Assembly (NCBI RefSeq): GCF_008639165.1
Contig: NZ_CP029197.1
Location: forward strand, 3,038,001-3,102,000
DNA length: 64,000 nt
DNA from: Streptomyces venezuelae ATCC 10712
GTDB taxonomy: Bacteria > Actinomycetota > Actinomycetes > Streptomycetales > Streptomycetaceae
Reading direction: 5' to 3'
A program made the position numbers and the translations under genes. Each line of letters begins with the position of its first letter. Position 1 is the stretch's first letter. Below the pieces are notes generated by a model. It saw nothing but the letters and a program-made list of their open reading frames with translations. It did not search any database and had not been told where the DNA came from. This document shows, piece by piece, positions 25,082-32,405 of the stretch.

Positions 25082-26551
25082 GTGCCCACACCGCCCCGCC
25101 CGTCCCGTCCCCGGCCCGCCGCCCGTCCCGTGCCGGTCCGCAGACGGCGCGGACGCCCACGGTGGGGGATGCGGATGGCGACGGCGCTCTCCGTGACGGT
25201 CCTGGCGGCGGGGGGTGTCGGGCATGCCCTGGTGACGGGTCTCGACACCGGGATCACCCGGGTCGACCCGTTCAAGGACATGAAGAACCGGCCGCAGGCC
25301 GGGCACGGGATGAACGTCCTGGTGGTGGGCACCGACGGCCGGGACCGGATCACCCCCGAGGAGAAGGCGAAGTACCGGCTGGGCGGGGCGCCCTGCCACT
25401 GCACCGACACCGTGATGCTGGTCCACATCTCGGAGGACCGGGACCGGGCCAGCGTGGTGAGCCTGCCCCGTGACTCGTACGCCGAGATGCCCGAGCACAC
25501 GGACCTCAACAGCGGCCGGAAGCACCACGCGCACCCGGTGAAGCTGAACGCCGCCTACGCCGAGGGCGGGCCTTCGCTGACCGTGCGGACCGTCGAGTCG
25601 ATGACCGGGGTCAAGATCGACCACTATTTGGAGGTCGACTTCACCAGCTTCATGCGGACGGTGGACGCGGTCGGCGGGGTGCAGATCTGTACGACCCGGC
25701 CGGTCAAGGACGCGTACACGGGACTCGACCTCGCGGCCGGCACCCATGAGCTGGACGGCGGTCAGGCCCTGCAGTACGTGCGCTCGCGGCACATCGACGG
25801 GGCCGCGGACATCGGGCGGATGCAGCGGCAGCAGCGGTTCCTGGCGGCCCTGATCGACCGCATGACCAGCGGCGGGGTGCTGTTCAACCCGGTGCGGTTC
25901 CGTGAGGTCGCCACGACGATGCTCAGCTCCGTACGGGCCGACCAGGACTTCGGTACGGATCAGCTGCTGGCGCTGGCCAAGGCGATGCGCGGCTTCACGC
26001 CCGCCTCGTCGGAGTTCGTGTCGGTGCCCGTCGGGGACATGAGCTTCCCGGTGAAGGGGATCGGGTCGACGGTGAAGTGGGACGCGGCGAAGGCGCAGAA
26101 GCTGTTCCAGGCACTGCGGGAGGACCGGCCGCTGGCGCCGGCCGCACCCGCGGCGTCGTCCGCGAAGGCGCCGAAGGACGTGGTGGTGGACGTGCCGCCG
26201 CGGACCGTGCGGGTCCAGGTCTACAACGGGACCCGCACGGACGGGCTCGGCCGCAAGGTGGACGACGCGCTGCGCGGCACGGGCTTCGACACCACTCGCA
26301 CGCCGATGACCTCGGCCGGGCAGGAGCGGGCGCGGACCGTGGTGGAGTACGACCCGCGCTGGGACCGCTCGGCGAAGACGCTGGCCGCGGCGCTGCCGGG
26401 GGCGGAGCTGAAGCCGGTGGCGGGGCGGGGCGGGACGCTGCGGGTGACGGTGGGGTCGGACTACAAGGGGGTGCGGGGCGTGCGGGCGGAGGACGCGGGG
26501 CGCGGTGGGCCGTTCGAGGCGGTCACCGGGGACCGGGTGGTGTGCCCGTGA
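25082..26551 (+). CDS. LCP-family glycopolymer transferase 4 with LytR_C domain
   Basis: A 489-residue protein. A Pro/Arg-rich cytoplasmic leader of about 27 residues is followed by a membrane helix (MRMATALSVTVLAAGGVGHA), the LCP domain with VVGTDGRDRI, CTDTVMLVHI and SLPRDSY, and a LytR_C domain near the end (VRVQVYNGTRTDGLG). An unusual Cys pair (PCHC) sits just before the conserved Asp. The GTG at 25082 has a GGAGG 9 bases upstream; the frame stays open for 42 codons further upstream into the divergent promoter region, which is judged non-coding. The last codons and stop (VTGDRVVCP) lie in the first copy of a 32-bp tandem repeat. Confidence 0.9.
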   Translation: MPTPPRPSRPRPAARPVPVRRRRGRPRWGMRMATALSVTVLAAGGVGHALVTGLDTGITRVDPFKDMKNRPQAGHGMNVLVVGTDGRDRITPEEKAKYRLGGAPCHCTDTVMLVHISEDRDRASVVSLPRDSYAEMPEHTDLNSGRKHHAHPVKLNAAYAEGGPSLTVRTVESMTGVKIDHYLEVDFTSFMRTVDAVGGVQICTTRPVKDAYTGLDLAAGTHELDGGQALQYVRSRHIDGAADIGRMQRQQRFLAALIDRMTSGGVLFNPVRFREVATTMLSSVRADQDFGTDQLLALAKAMRGFTPASSEFVSVPVGDMSFPVKGIGSTVKWDAAKAQKLFQALREDRPLAPAAPAASSAKAPKDVVVDVPPRTVRVQVYNGTRTDGLGRKVDDALRGTGFDTTRTPMTSAGQERARTVVEYDPRWDRSAKTLAAALPGAELKPVAGRGGTLRVTVGSDYKGVRGVRAEDAGRGGPFEAVTGDRVVCP

Positions 26552-26617
26552 CCGTCACCGGGGGCGGGGTGGTGTGCCCGTGACCGTCGCCGGGGGCCGG
26601 GCGGTGTGCTCGTGACC
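26522..26617 (+). repeat. 32-bp tandem repeat, three copies, spanning the LCP gene 4 stop codon
   Basis: Units start at 26522, 26554 and 26586, share gtggtgtgcccgtgaccgtc-type text and differ at two to five positions. Unit 1 encodes the protein's last nine residues and TGA. Units 2 and 3 repeat that text, including the TGA, in the intergenic region. A partial fourth copy follows. Confidence 0.93.
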
Positions 26618-26646
26618 GTGACCGTCGCCGCGGCCTGTGGCGGTCC

Positions 26647-27180
26647 TCAGTCCTCGTAGCCCTCGGCCGCCCGGCGCTCGCGGAGCTCCTTGATGGCCTG
26701 GCGGCGGGCCAGGCGGTGGGTGCGGCGGATCTGGGCCTCCTGGTTGCGGCGCTTGTCCTGCTCCGTCTCCGGGATGACCTGGGGGACGGAGCGGGGCTTG
26801 CCGTCCGCGTCGACCGCGGCGAAGACCAGGTACGCGGAGCCGACCTGGGTGGCGGGCGTGGACTCGTTCCAGCGCTCGGCCATGACCCGTACGCCGACCT
26901 CCATGGACGACCGGCCGGTCCAGTTGACCTGGGCCTTCACGTGCAGCAGGTCCCCGACCCTGACCGGCTCCAGGAAGGCCATCTCGTCCATCGAGGCGGT
27001 GACCGCGGGTCCGCCCGAGTGCCGGCCCGCGACGGCGCCGGCCGCGTCGTCCACCAGCTTCATGATCACGCCGCCGTGCACGGTGCCGAGGAGGTTGGTG
27101 TCGTGGCTGGTCATGATGTGGCTGAGGGTGGTGCGGGAGGCGGAGGTGGGCTTGCCCGCGATATCGCCCTGATCTGTCAT
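26647..27180 (-). CDS. Acyl-CoA thioesterase (hotdog fold)
   Basis: A 177-residue single-hotdog thioesterase of the YciA/BACH-like group. The catalytic region reads DTNLLGTVHGGVIMKLVDDA (Asn/Asp and HGG), followed by ASMDEMAFLEPVRVGDLLHV and SSMEVGVRVMAERW. The C-terminal 40 residues are a basic, Arg-rich helix. It should hydrolyse acyl-CoA to the free acid and CoA in the cytoplasm; chain-length preference is unknown. The start is ambiguous: ATG 27180 gives the family-like MTDQGDI, but the GGAGG is very close to it and would better serve the in-frame ATG at 27192. It is divergent from LCP gene 5. Confidence 0.87.
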   Translation of the reverse strand: MTDQGDIAGKPTSASRTTLSHIMTSHDTNLLGTVHGGVIMKLVDDAAGAVAGRHSGGPAVTASMDEMAFLEPVRVGDLLHVKAQVNWTGRSSMEVGVRVMAERWNESTPATQVGSAYLVFAAVDADGKPRSVPQVIPETEQDKRRNQEAQIRRTHRLARRQAIKELRERRAAEGYED

Positions 27181-27310
27181 GCCCTCCACCATATGCCGGG
27201 TCCCGTCGCCGTCGCCGTTCGGTCCGCTTTGCATCAGCTTGGCAACAGCACCGGTCCTATCTTCCACCCGCCCTGTCGCCCGGGAAGCGCCGCCCGGCAC
27301 ACTGGTCGGC

Positions 27311-28594
27311 ATGAATGACTGGCCCGAAGACGGCGGCTACGGCCGTGGCAGCGCGAACTCCCAGCCCGAGGGACCTCGCCGGATGAGCCATGTGCAGCGT
27401 CCGCAGGTTCCGCAGCAGCCGCCTCGGCACGACCAGGGCTTCAACCAGGGCAGCCAGGGCTACAACCCGAACTTCACCCAGGCCCAGAACGCGGGTTACG
27501 ACTCCGGTTACAGCTCGGGCCAGGTCTACGGCGGCCCGCAGGGCGGCGGCCGCGGCACCGTGCCTCCGCAGTACGCCCCGGGCCCCGGCGCCGGCGGTCC
27601 CGGGCGCCCCGCCCCGGACTGGCGCAAGCGCATCAAGATCGGCTCGATCGTCCTCGTGGTCGCCGTCGCCGCCTGGGGCATCGGCACCTACGCCTGGGCC
27701 AGCTCGCAGATGCGCAACGAGGTCGACCTCTCCAAGGTCATCGAGCGCCCGGCGGAGGGCGACTGCACGACGTACCTGATCGTCGGTTCCGACAGCCGTG
27801 AGGGCATGTCGGCCGAGGAGAAGAAGAAGCTGCACACCGGTTCCGCCGAGGGCAAGCGGACCGACTCGATGATGATCCTCGCGGCCTGCTCCAGCGGGAA
27901 CACGATGGTCTCGCTCCCCCGTGACTCCTGGGTGACGATCCCCAGCTTCGTGGGCTCCGAGTCCGGCAAGTCGTTCCCGGCGCGCGGCGGCTCCAAGCTG
28001 AACGCCGCGTACGCGATGGACGGCCCCGAGCTGCTCGTGCGCACCGTCGAGTTCAACACCGGGCTGCGCATCGACCACTACGCCGAGATCGGCTTCGCCG
28101 GCTTCGCGAACATCGTCGACGCGCTCGGCGGCGTCGAGCTGAACATCGAGAAGGGCTTCAAGGACAAGAAGTCCGGCGCGAACTTCCAGGCCGGTACGCA
28201 GACCCTCAACGGCGAGCAGGCCCTGGCCTTCGTCCGGACCCGGTACGCCTTCGCCGAGTCGGACCTGCAGCGGACGAAGAACCAGCAGAAGTTCCTCTCC
28301 GCGCTGGCCAACCAGGCGGCGACACCGGGCACGATCCTCAACCCGTTCGCGCTGTACCCGACGCTGGGCGCCGGTCTGGACACGCTGATCGTGGACAAGG
28401 ACATGTCGCTGTACGACCTCGGCAAGATGTTCTTCGCCATGAAGGGCGTCAACAGCGGTGACGGCAAGTCGATGAACATGCCGCTCGCGGGCAGCGCGCC
28501 GCAGGGCTCCCTCAAGTGGGACATGCCGAAGGTGAAGCAGCTGGTGCAGCAGATCCAGAACGACGAGAAGGTCACCGTCGAGTCGAACCGCTGA
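27311..28594 (+). CDS. LCP-family glycopolymer transferase 5
   Basis: A 427-residue protein. The cytoplasmic region (1-105) is Gln/Gly/Tyr/Asn-rich and low in complexity. A membrane helix at about 110-130 is followed by the LCP domain with IVGSDSREGM, RTDSMMILAAC and SLPRDSW. The C-terminus lacks a LytR_C domain. It is the most divergent of the five in its core (DSMM instead of DTTI), although the catalytic Asp and Arg residues are kept. The ATG at 27311 has no Shine-Dalgarno; a weak CACACT lies 7 bases upstream, so it may be leaderless. It ends at the bidirectional terminator 28615-28651. Confidence 0.92.
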   Translation: MNDWPEDGGYGRGSANSQPEGPRRMSHVQRPQVPQQPPRHDQGFNQGSQGYNPNFTQAQNAGYDSGYSSGQVYGGPQGGGRGTVPPQYAPGPGAGGPGRPAPDWRKRIKIGSIVLVVAVAAWGIGTYAWASSQMRNEVDLSKVIERPAEGDCTTYLIVGSDSREGMSAEEKKKLHTGSAEGKRTDSMMILAACSSGNTMVSLPRDSWVTIPSFVGSESGKSFPARGGSKLNAAYAMDGPELLVRTVEFNTGLRIDHYAEIGFAGFANIVDALGGVELNIEKGFKDKKSGANFQAGTQTLNGEQALAFVRTRYAFAESDLQRTKNQQKFLSALANQAATPGTILNPFALYPTLGAGLDTLIVDKDMSLYDLGKMFFAMKGVNSGDGKSMNMPLAGSAPQGSLKWDMPKVKQLVQQIQNDEKVTVESNR

Positions 28595-28614
28595 CCCCTC
28601 GGCCGTACGTACGC

Positions 28615-28651
28615 GAAAGGGCGCCCCTGCCGGTCGGAGGGGCGCCCTTTC
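28615..28651. terminator. Perfect 14-bp bidirectional terminator
   Basis: Arms gaaagggcgcccct (28615-28628) and its complement (28638-28651) with a 9-base loop. The outer A/T run makes it U-rich at the 3' side on both strands. It separates convergent LCP gene 5 and the acyl-CoA dehydrogenase. Confidence 0.93.
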
Positions 28652-28662
28652 CGTACCCCTCG

Positions 28663-29820
28663 TTACGGGAGGTTGCGGGCCATGACGATGCGCTGGACCT
28701 GGTTGGTGCCTTCGTAGATCTGGGTGATCTTGGCGTCGCGCATCATGCGCTCGACGGGGTAGTCGCGGGTGTAGCCGTAGCCGCCGAGGAGCTGGACGGC
28801 GTCGGTGGTGACCTCCATGGCGACGTCGGAGGCGAAGCACTTGGCGGCGGCGCCGAAGAAGGTCAGATCGCCGTCGACGCGCTCACTCTTGGCGGCGGCC
28901 GCGTAGGTGAGCTGGCGGGCGGCTTCGAGCTTCATGGCCATGTCGGCGAGCATGAACTGGACGCCCTGGAAGTCGGCGATGGGCTTGCCGAACTGCTTGC
29001 GCTCCTTGACGTAGCCCTTGGCGTAGTCGAGGGCGCCCTGGGCGATGCCGATGGCCTGGGCGGCGATGGTGATGCGGGTGTGGTCGAGGGTCTTCATGGC
29101 GGTGGCGAAGCCGGTGCCCTCGGCACCGATCATGCGGTCGGCGGGGATGCGGACGTTGTCGAGGTAGACCTCGCGGGTGGGGGAGCCCTTGATGCCGAGC
29201 TTCTTCTCCGGGGCGCCGAAGGAGACGCCCTCGTCGGACTTCTCCACCACGAAGGCGCTGATGCCCTTGGACCGCTTGTCGGGGTCGGTGACGGCCATCA
29301 CGGTGTAGTACTCGGAGACGCCGGCGTTGGTGATCCACCGCTTGACGCCGTTGAGGACCCAGAAGTCGCCGTCGCGTACCGCGCGGGTCTTCATGCCGGC
29401 CGCGTCGGAGCCCGCGTCGGGCTCGGACAGGGCGTAGGAGAACATCGCGTCGCCCTTGGCGAGCGGGCCGAGGTACTTGTGCTTGAGCTCCTCGGAGCCG
29501 GAGAGGATCACCGGCAGCGAGCCCAGCTTGTTGACCGCCGGGATCAGCGAGGAACTGCCGCAGGCACGGGCGACCTCCTCGATCACGATCACCGTGGCCA
29601 GCGCGTCCGCGCCCGCGCCGCCGTAGGTCTCCGGGACGTGCACGGCGTGCAGGTCGTTGGCGACCAGCGCGTCCAGCGCCTCCTGCGGGAAACGCCCCTC
29701 CTCGTCCACCGCCGCGGCGAACGGCACGATCTTCGCCTCCGCCAGAGCACGCACCGACTCCCGGAGCATGTCGTGCTCCTCGGAGGGCCGATACAGGTCG
29801 AAATCAGCGGAACCTGACAC
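28663..29820 (-). CDS. Acyl-CoA dehydrogenase
   Basis: A 385-residue FAD flavoenzyme of the short/medium-chain acyl-CoA dehydrogenase family. Landmarks are the ALSEPDAGSDAAG and WVLNGVKRWITNAG flavin and substrate motifs, RKQFGKPIADFQ, and QLLGGYGYTRDYPVERMMRD. The catalytic base should be Glu370 in QIYEGTNQVQR near the C-terminus. It introduces the alpha-beta double bond in fatty or branched acyl-CoAs, passing electrons to ETF; substrate range is not predictable. The GTG at 29820 follows a GGGAG about 9 bases upstream. It is divergent from the UDP-glucose dehydrogenase gene, with an inverted-repeat operator candidate at 29846-29871. Confidence 0.93.
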   Translation of the reverse strand: MSGSADFDLYRPSEEHDMLRESVRALAEAKIVPFAAAVDEEGRFPQEALDALVANDLHAVHVPETYGGAGADALATVIVIEEVARACGSSSLIPAVNKLGSLPVILSGSEELKHKYLGPLAKGDAMFSYALSEPDAGSDAAGMKTRAVRDGDFWVLNGVKRWITNAGVSEYYTVMAVTDPDKRSKGISAFVVEKSDEGVSFGAPEKKLGIKGSPTREVYLDNVRIPADRMIGAEGTGFATAMKTLDHTRITIAAQAIGIAQGALDYAKGYVKERKQFGKPIADFQGVQFMLADMAMKLEAARQLTYAAAAKSERVDGDLTFFGAAAKCFASDVAMEVTTDAVQLLGGYGYTRDYPVERMMRDAKITQIYEGTNQVQRIVMARNLP

Positions 29821-29845
29821 GCGAACTCACTCCCACGTTTGCTAA

Positions 29846-29871
29846 CTACCGTTAAGTAACCCAAATGGTAG
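29846..29871. promoter_or_regulatory. Operator candidate upstream of acyl-CoA dehydrogenase
   Basis: Two nested symmetric elements in an AT-rich patch: the palindrome gttaagtaac (29851-29860) and the inverted pair ctacc...ggtag (29846-29850, 29867-29871). It lies 26-50 bases upstream of the dehydrogenase start and before the UDP-glucose dehydrogenase gene. A TetR- or FadR-type repressor site is plausible but unproven. Confidence 0.4.
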
Positions 29872-29945
29872 GGCGTGGCCGGGCCCCCGACCAGGGCACG
29901 ACTATGCTCGGGCAGGCATTCCGCCCGACGTCACTGGAGACCCGT

Positions 29946-31271
29946 ATGGCCCTCAAGATCACCGTGATCGGTACCGGCTACCTCGGCGCCACCCACGCCG
30001 CGGCCATGGCGGAACTGGGCTTCGAGGTGCTCGGCCTGGACGTCGTGCCCGAGAAGATCGAGCTGCTCTCCTCCGGCCGCGTCCCGATGTACGAGCCCGG
30101 CCTCGAGGAACTCCTCGCCCGGCACGTCGCCGGCATCGAGGGTTCGAGCGGCCGGCTGCGCTTCACCACCTCCTGGGAAGAGGTCGGCGCCTTCGGCGAC
30201 GTGCACTTCGTCTGTGTGAACACCCCGCAGAAGCACGGCGAGTACGCCTGCGACATGTCGTACGTGGACGCCGCCTTCGCCTCCCTCGCGAAGGTCGTAC
30301 GCGAAGGGGCCCTGGTCGTCGGCAAGTCGACCGTGCCGGTCGGCTCGGCCGAGCGGCTCGCGGACGTCCTCCCGGAGGGCGTCGAGCTCGCCTGGAACCC
30401 GGAGTTCCTCCGCGAGGGCTTCGCCGTGAACGACACCCTGCACCCGGACCGGATCGTCGTCGGCGTCCGCGGCGAGCGGGCCGAGAAGACGCTCCGCGAG
30501 GTGTACGCCGGGCCCGTCGGCGAGGGTTCGCCGTTCGTGGTGACCGACTTCCCGACCGCCGAACTGGTGAAGACCTCGGCGAACTCCTTCCTCGCCACCA
30601 AGATCTCCTTCATCAACGCGATGGCCGAGGTCTGCGAGGCCGCCGGCGGCGACGTCGCCAAGCTGGCCGAGGCCATCGGCCACGACGACCGGATCGGCGC
30701 CAAGTTCCTGCGCGCCGGCATCGGCTTCGGCGGCGGCTGCCTCCCCAAGGACATCCGGGCCTTCATGGCCCGCGCCGGCGAACTGGGCGCCGACCAGGCG
30801 CTCACCTTCCTCCGCGAGATCGACTCGATCAACATGCGGCGGCGCGGCCAGATGGTCGAGATGGCCCGCGAGGCCCTCGGCGGGTCCACCTTCCTGGGCC
30901 GCCGGGTCGCCGTCCTCGGCGCCACCTTCAAGCCGGACTCGGACGACGTCCGCGACTCCCCCGCGCTGAACGTGGCCGGTCAGATACACCTCCAGGGCGG
31001 CCAGGTCACCGTCTACGACCCCAAGGGCATGGACAACGCCCGCCGCCTCTTCCCCACCCTCGGATACGCCGACTCCGCGCTCGAAGCGGTCCGCGGCGCC
31101 GACGTGGTGCTGCACCTGACGGAGTGGCGCGAGTTCCGCGAGCTGGACCCGGCGGCGCTCGCCGAGGTCGCCGCCTCCCGGGTGATCCTGGACGGCCGCA
31201 ACGCGCTGGACGCCGAGCGCTGGCGGGCGGCCGGCTGGACGTACCGGGCCATGGGTCGGCCCCGCGCCTGA
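29946..31271 (+). CDS. UDP-glucose 6-dehydrogenase family protein
   Basis: A 441-residue NAD-dependent sugar-nucleotide dehydrogenase: N-terminal Rossmann domain (VIGTGYLGATHAAAMAELGF), central substrate domain with LVKTSANSFLATKISFINA (Lys209, Asn213) and the catalytic Cys265 in GFGGGCLPKDI, and a C-terminal domain with LGATFKPDSDDVRDSPA. It should oxidise UDP-glucose to UDP-glucuronate in two steps; GDP-mannose is a possible alternative. The product would feed envelope glycans, in line with the neighbouring LCP and glycosyltransferase genes. The ATG at 29946 has GGAGA 7-8 bases upstream. The gene is followed by a strong terminator. Confidence 0.93.
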   Translation: MALKITVIGTGYLGATHAAAMAELGFEVLGLDVVPEKIELLSSGRVPMYEPGLEELLARHVAGIEGSSGRLRFTTSWEEVGAFGDVHFVCVNTPQKHGEYACDMSYVDAAFASLAKVVREGALVVGKSTVPVGSAERLADVLPEGVELAWNPEFLREGFAVNDTLHPDRIVVGVRGERAEKTLREVYAGPVGEGSPFVVTDFPTAELVKTSANSFLATKISFINAMAEVCEAAGGDVAKLAEAIGHDDRIGAKFLRAGIGFGGGCLPKDIRAFMARAGELGADQALTFLREIDSINMRRRGQMVEMAREALGGSTFLGRRVAVLGATFKPDSDDVRDSPALNVAGQIHLQGGQVTVYDPKGMDNARRLFPTLGYADSALEAVRGADVVLHLTEWREFRELDPAALAEVAASRVILDGRNALDAERWRAAGWTYRAMGRPRA

Positions 31272-31284
31272 GCCCTTCGGCGTA

Positions 31285-31320
31285 CGGGAGAGGGGGCGCC
31301 GGACGGCGCCCCCTCTCCCG
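31285..31320. terminator. Perfect 16-bp bidirectional terminator
   Basis: Arms cgggagagggggcgcc (31285-31300) and its complement (31305-31320) with a ggac loop, between the convergent UDP-glucose dehydrogenase and dipeptidase-like genes. Confidence 0.93.
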
Positions 31321-31329
31321 CGTGTCCCG

Positions 31330-32268
31330 TCAGGCCGCGACCGGCCTGATGCGGTTCGTCCGGGACAGGAACTCCGTCTCCCGCAGCGCCCGGGTCACAT
31401 GGGCGTGCGCGAGACCGACCAGCTCCTGGGCGGTCCAGCCCCGGCGGAGCAGCTCCGCGAAGAGCGGGACGTAGCCGACGGCCGGGGCGGTGGTGTGGGA
31501 GATGCCCGCGCAGCGCGCGCCCGCCCGCTCGCGCACCCGGTCCAGGACGTCGGCGGCGGCGGCCGGCTCGTCGGTCACGGTGACCATGCACACGCCGCCG
31601 TTCCCGCCGAGCAGGTCGAGGACCTCGTCGGGCAGGCCTTCCGGCGCCGCCCGGGTCAGCAGCACCGGGGCGCGGGTGACCGCGAGGGTGCGCCGTACGG
31701 TGTCCGGGTCGGCGCCGGAGAGGTCCACGGCCAGGCCGATGCGGTTCATCTCCCGTACCGCCTCACGGGCGAAGCGGTCGAAGCGGGTGAGGTTGACGGC
31801 CCGTACACCCAGGGCGTGGTACGCCCGCAGGGTCGCGGCGGAACCGCCGAGCGCCGTCCAGCTGACCGGGCCCAGCAGGGCCGCCACCCGGCCGCAGTTG
31901 CGGGCGTGGGCCATCTCCGAGGTCGTGTGCGCGAGGCGCAGGTCCTCCGGGCAGGCGGCCACCAGCGCGCGGACGGCGTCGATGCGGCGCAGGGTGCCGA
32001 TGACACCGCCCGCGCCTTCGTCGGGTTCGACGTGCAGCGACCAGAACTGGGCCCCGGTCTCCCCCGCGCGGACGGGCGGGAGGTCTTCCGGGTCGAGCGA
32101 CGCGGGCAGTTCGGTGTGGCCCTCGACGACGGGCTGGGCGGCCAGGATGGCGCGGGCGCGGGACGTCTCGTCGAGCGGCGGTGGCGGTGGCTCGGGTGGG
32201 TCGACCTCCCCCGCGGCGGCGGCAGGGACGGTGGAGAGGGTCTGATGATCTTCTAGCAGATCCGCCAT
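31330..32268 (-). CDS. Renal-dipeptidase-like pseudoenzyme
   Basis: A 312-residue tandem paralogue of the adjacent dipeptidase (32406-33656). Shared blocks prove homology: GAQFWSLHV, GVRAVNLTRF, AVREMNRIGLAVDLS and AELLRRGWTAQEL. Aligning them, nearly every metal or catalytic residue is gone. HxD has become HTE (His51 kept, Asp to Glu53). The bridging Glu of the active enzyme aligns with Val135, the two zinc histidines align with Gly185 and Arg206, and the catalytic Asp region (GGDYDG) is replaced by SHTTAP. The region after it is about 60 residues shorter. The reading frame is intact and the protein is well formed, so it is a probable non-catalytic homologue, not a decaying pseudogene. A Pro-rich N-terminus (24-32) is unique to it. 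Confidence 0.85.
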   Translation of the reverse strand: MADLLEDHQTLSTVPAAAAGEVDPPEPPPPPLDETSRARAILAAQPVVEGHTELPASLDPEDLPPVRAGETGAQFWSLHVEPDEGAGGVIGTLRRIDAVRALVAACPEDLRLAHTTSEMAHARNCGRVAALLGPVSWTALGGSAATLRAYHALGVRAVNLTRFDRFAREAVREMNRIGLAVDLSGADPDTVRRTLAVTRAPVLLTRAAPEGLPDEVLDLLGGNGGVCMVTVTDEPAAAADVLDRVRERAGARCAGISHTTAPAVGYVPLFAELLRRGWTAQELVGLAHAHVTRALRETEFLSRTNRIRPVAA

Positions 32269-32279
32269 GGTCTTACTCC

Positions 32280-32319
32280 AACTCGGCGATGCAGTACCGC
32301 CCCGCCGAGTTCGGCGGGG
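32280..32319 (-). promoter_or_regulatory. Two mutually exclusive hairpins before the pseudoenzyme gene
   Basis: In the transcript, ccccgccg-aact-cggcgggg (32319-32300) is a perfect 8-bp hairpin. The alternative aactcggc (32311-32304) pairs perfectly with gccgagtt (32287-32280), which runs directly into the GGAG ribosome-binding site. The two stems share four bases and cannot form together. It may be a simple terminator after the dipeptidase gene or an attenuator controlling the paralogue. Confidence 0.45.
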
Positions 32320-32405
32320 CAGTACCGTCCACCGTGCCACCGGCCCCGGGCGGGGGCGCGGCGGGCTGGGCCGTCCGGGTGAGGCGCCGAACGCCCCACG
32401 GGCGG

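Noticed and set aside
31330..32268. Pseudogene of the neighbouring dipeptidase
   Set aside because: The frame is intact with normal start and ribosome-binding site and scaffold motifs are preserved; catalytic residues are substituted, not disrupted by stops or frameshifts.
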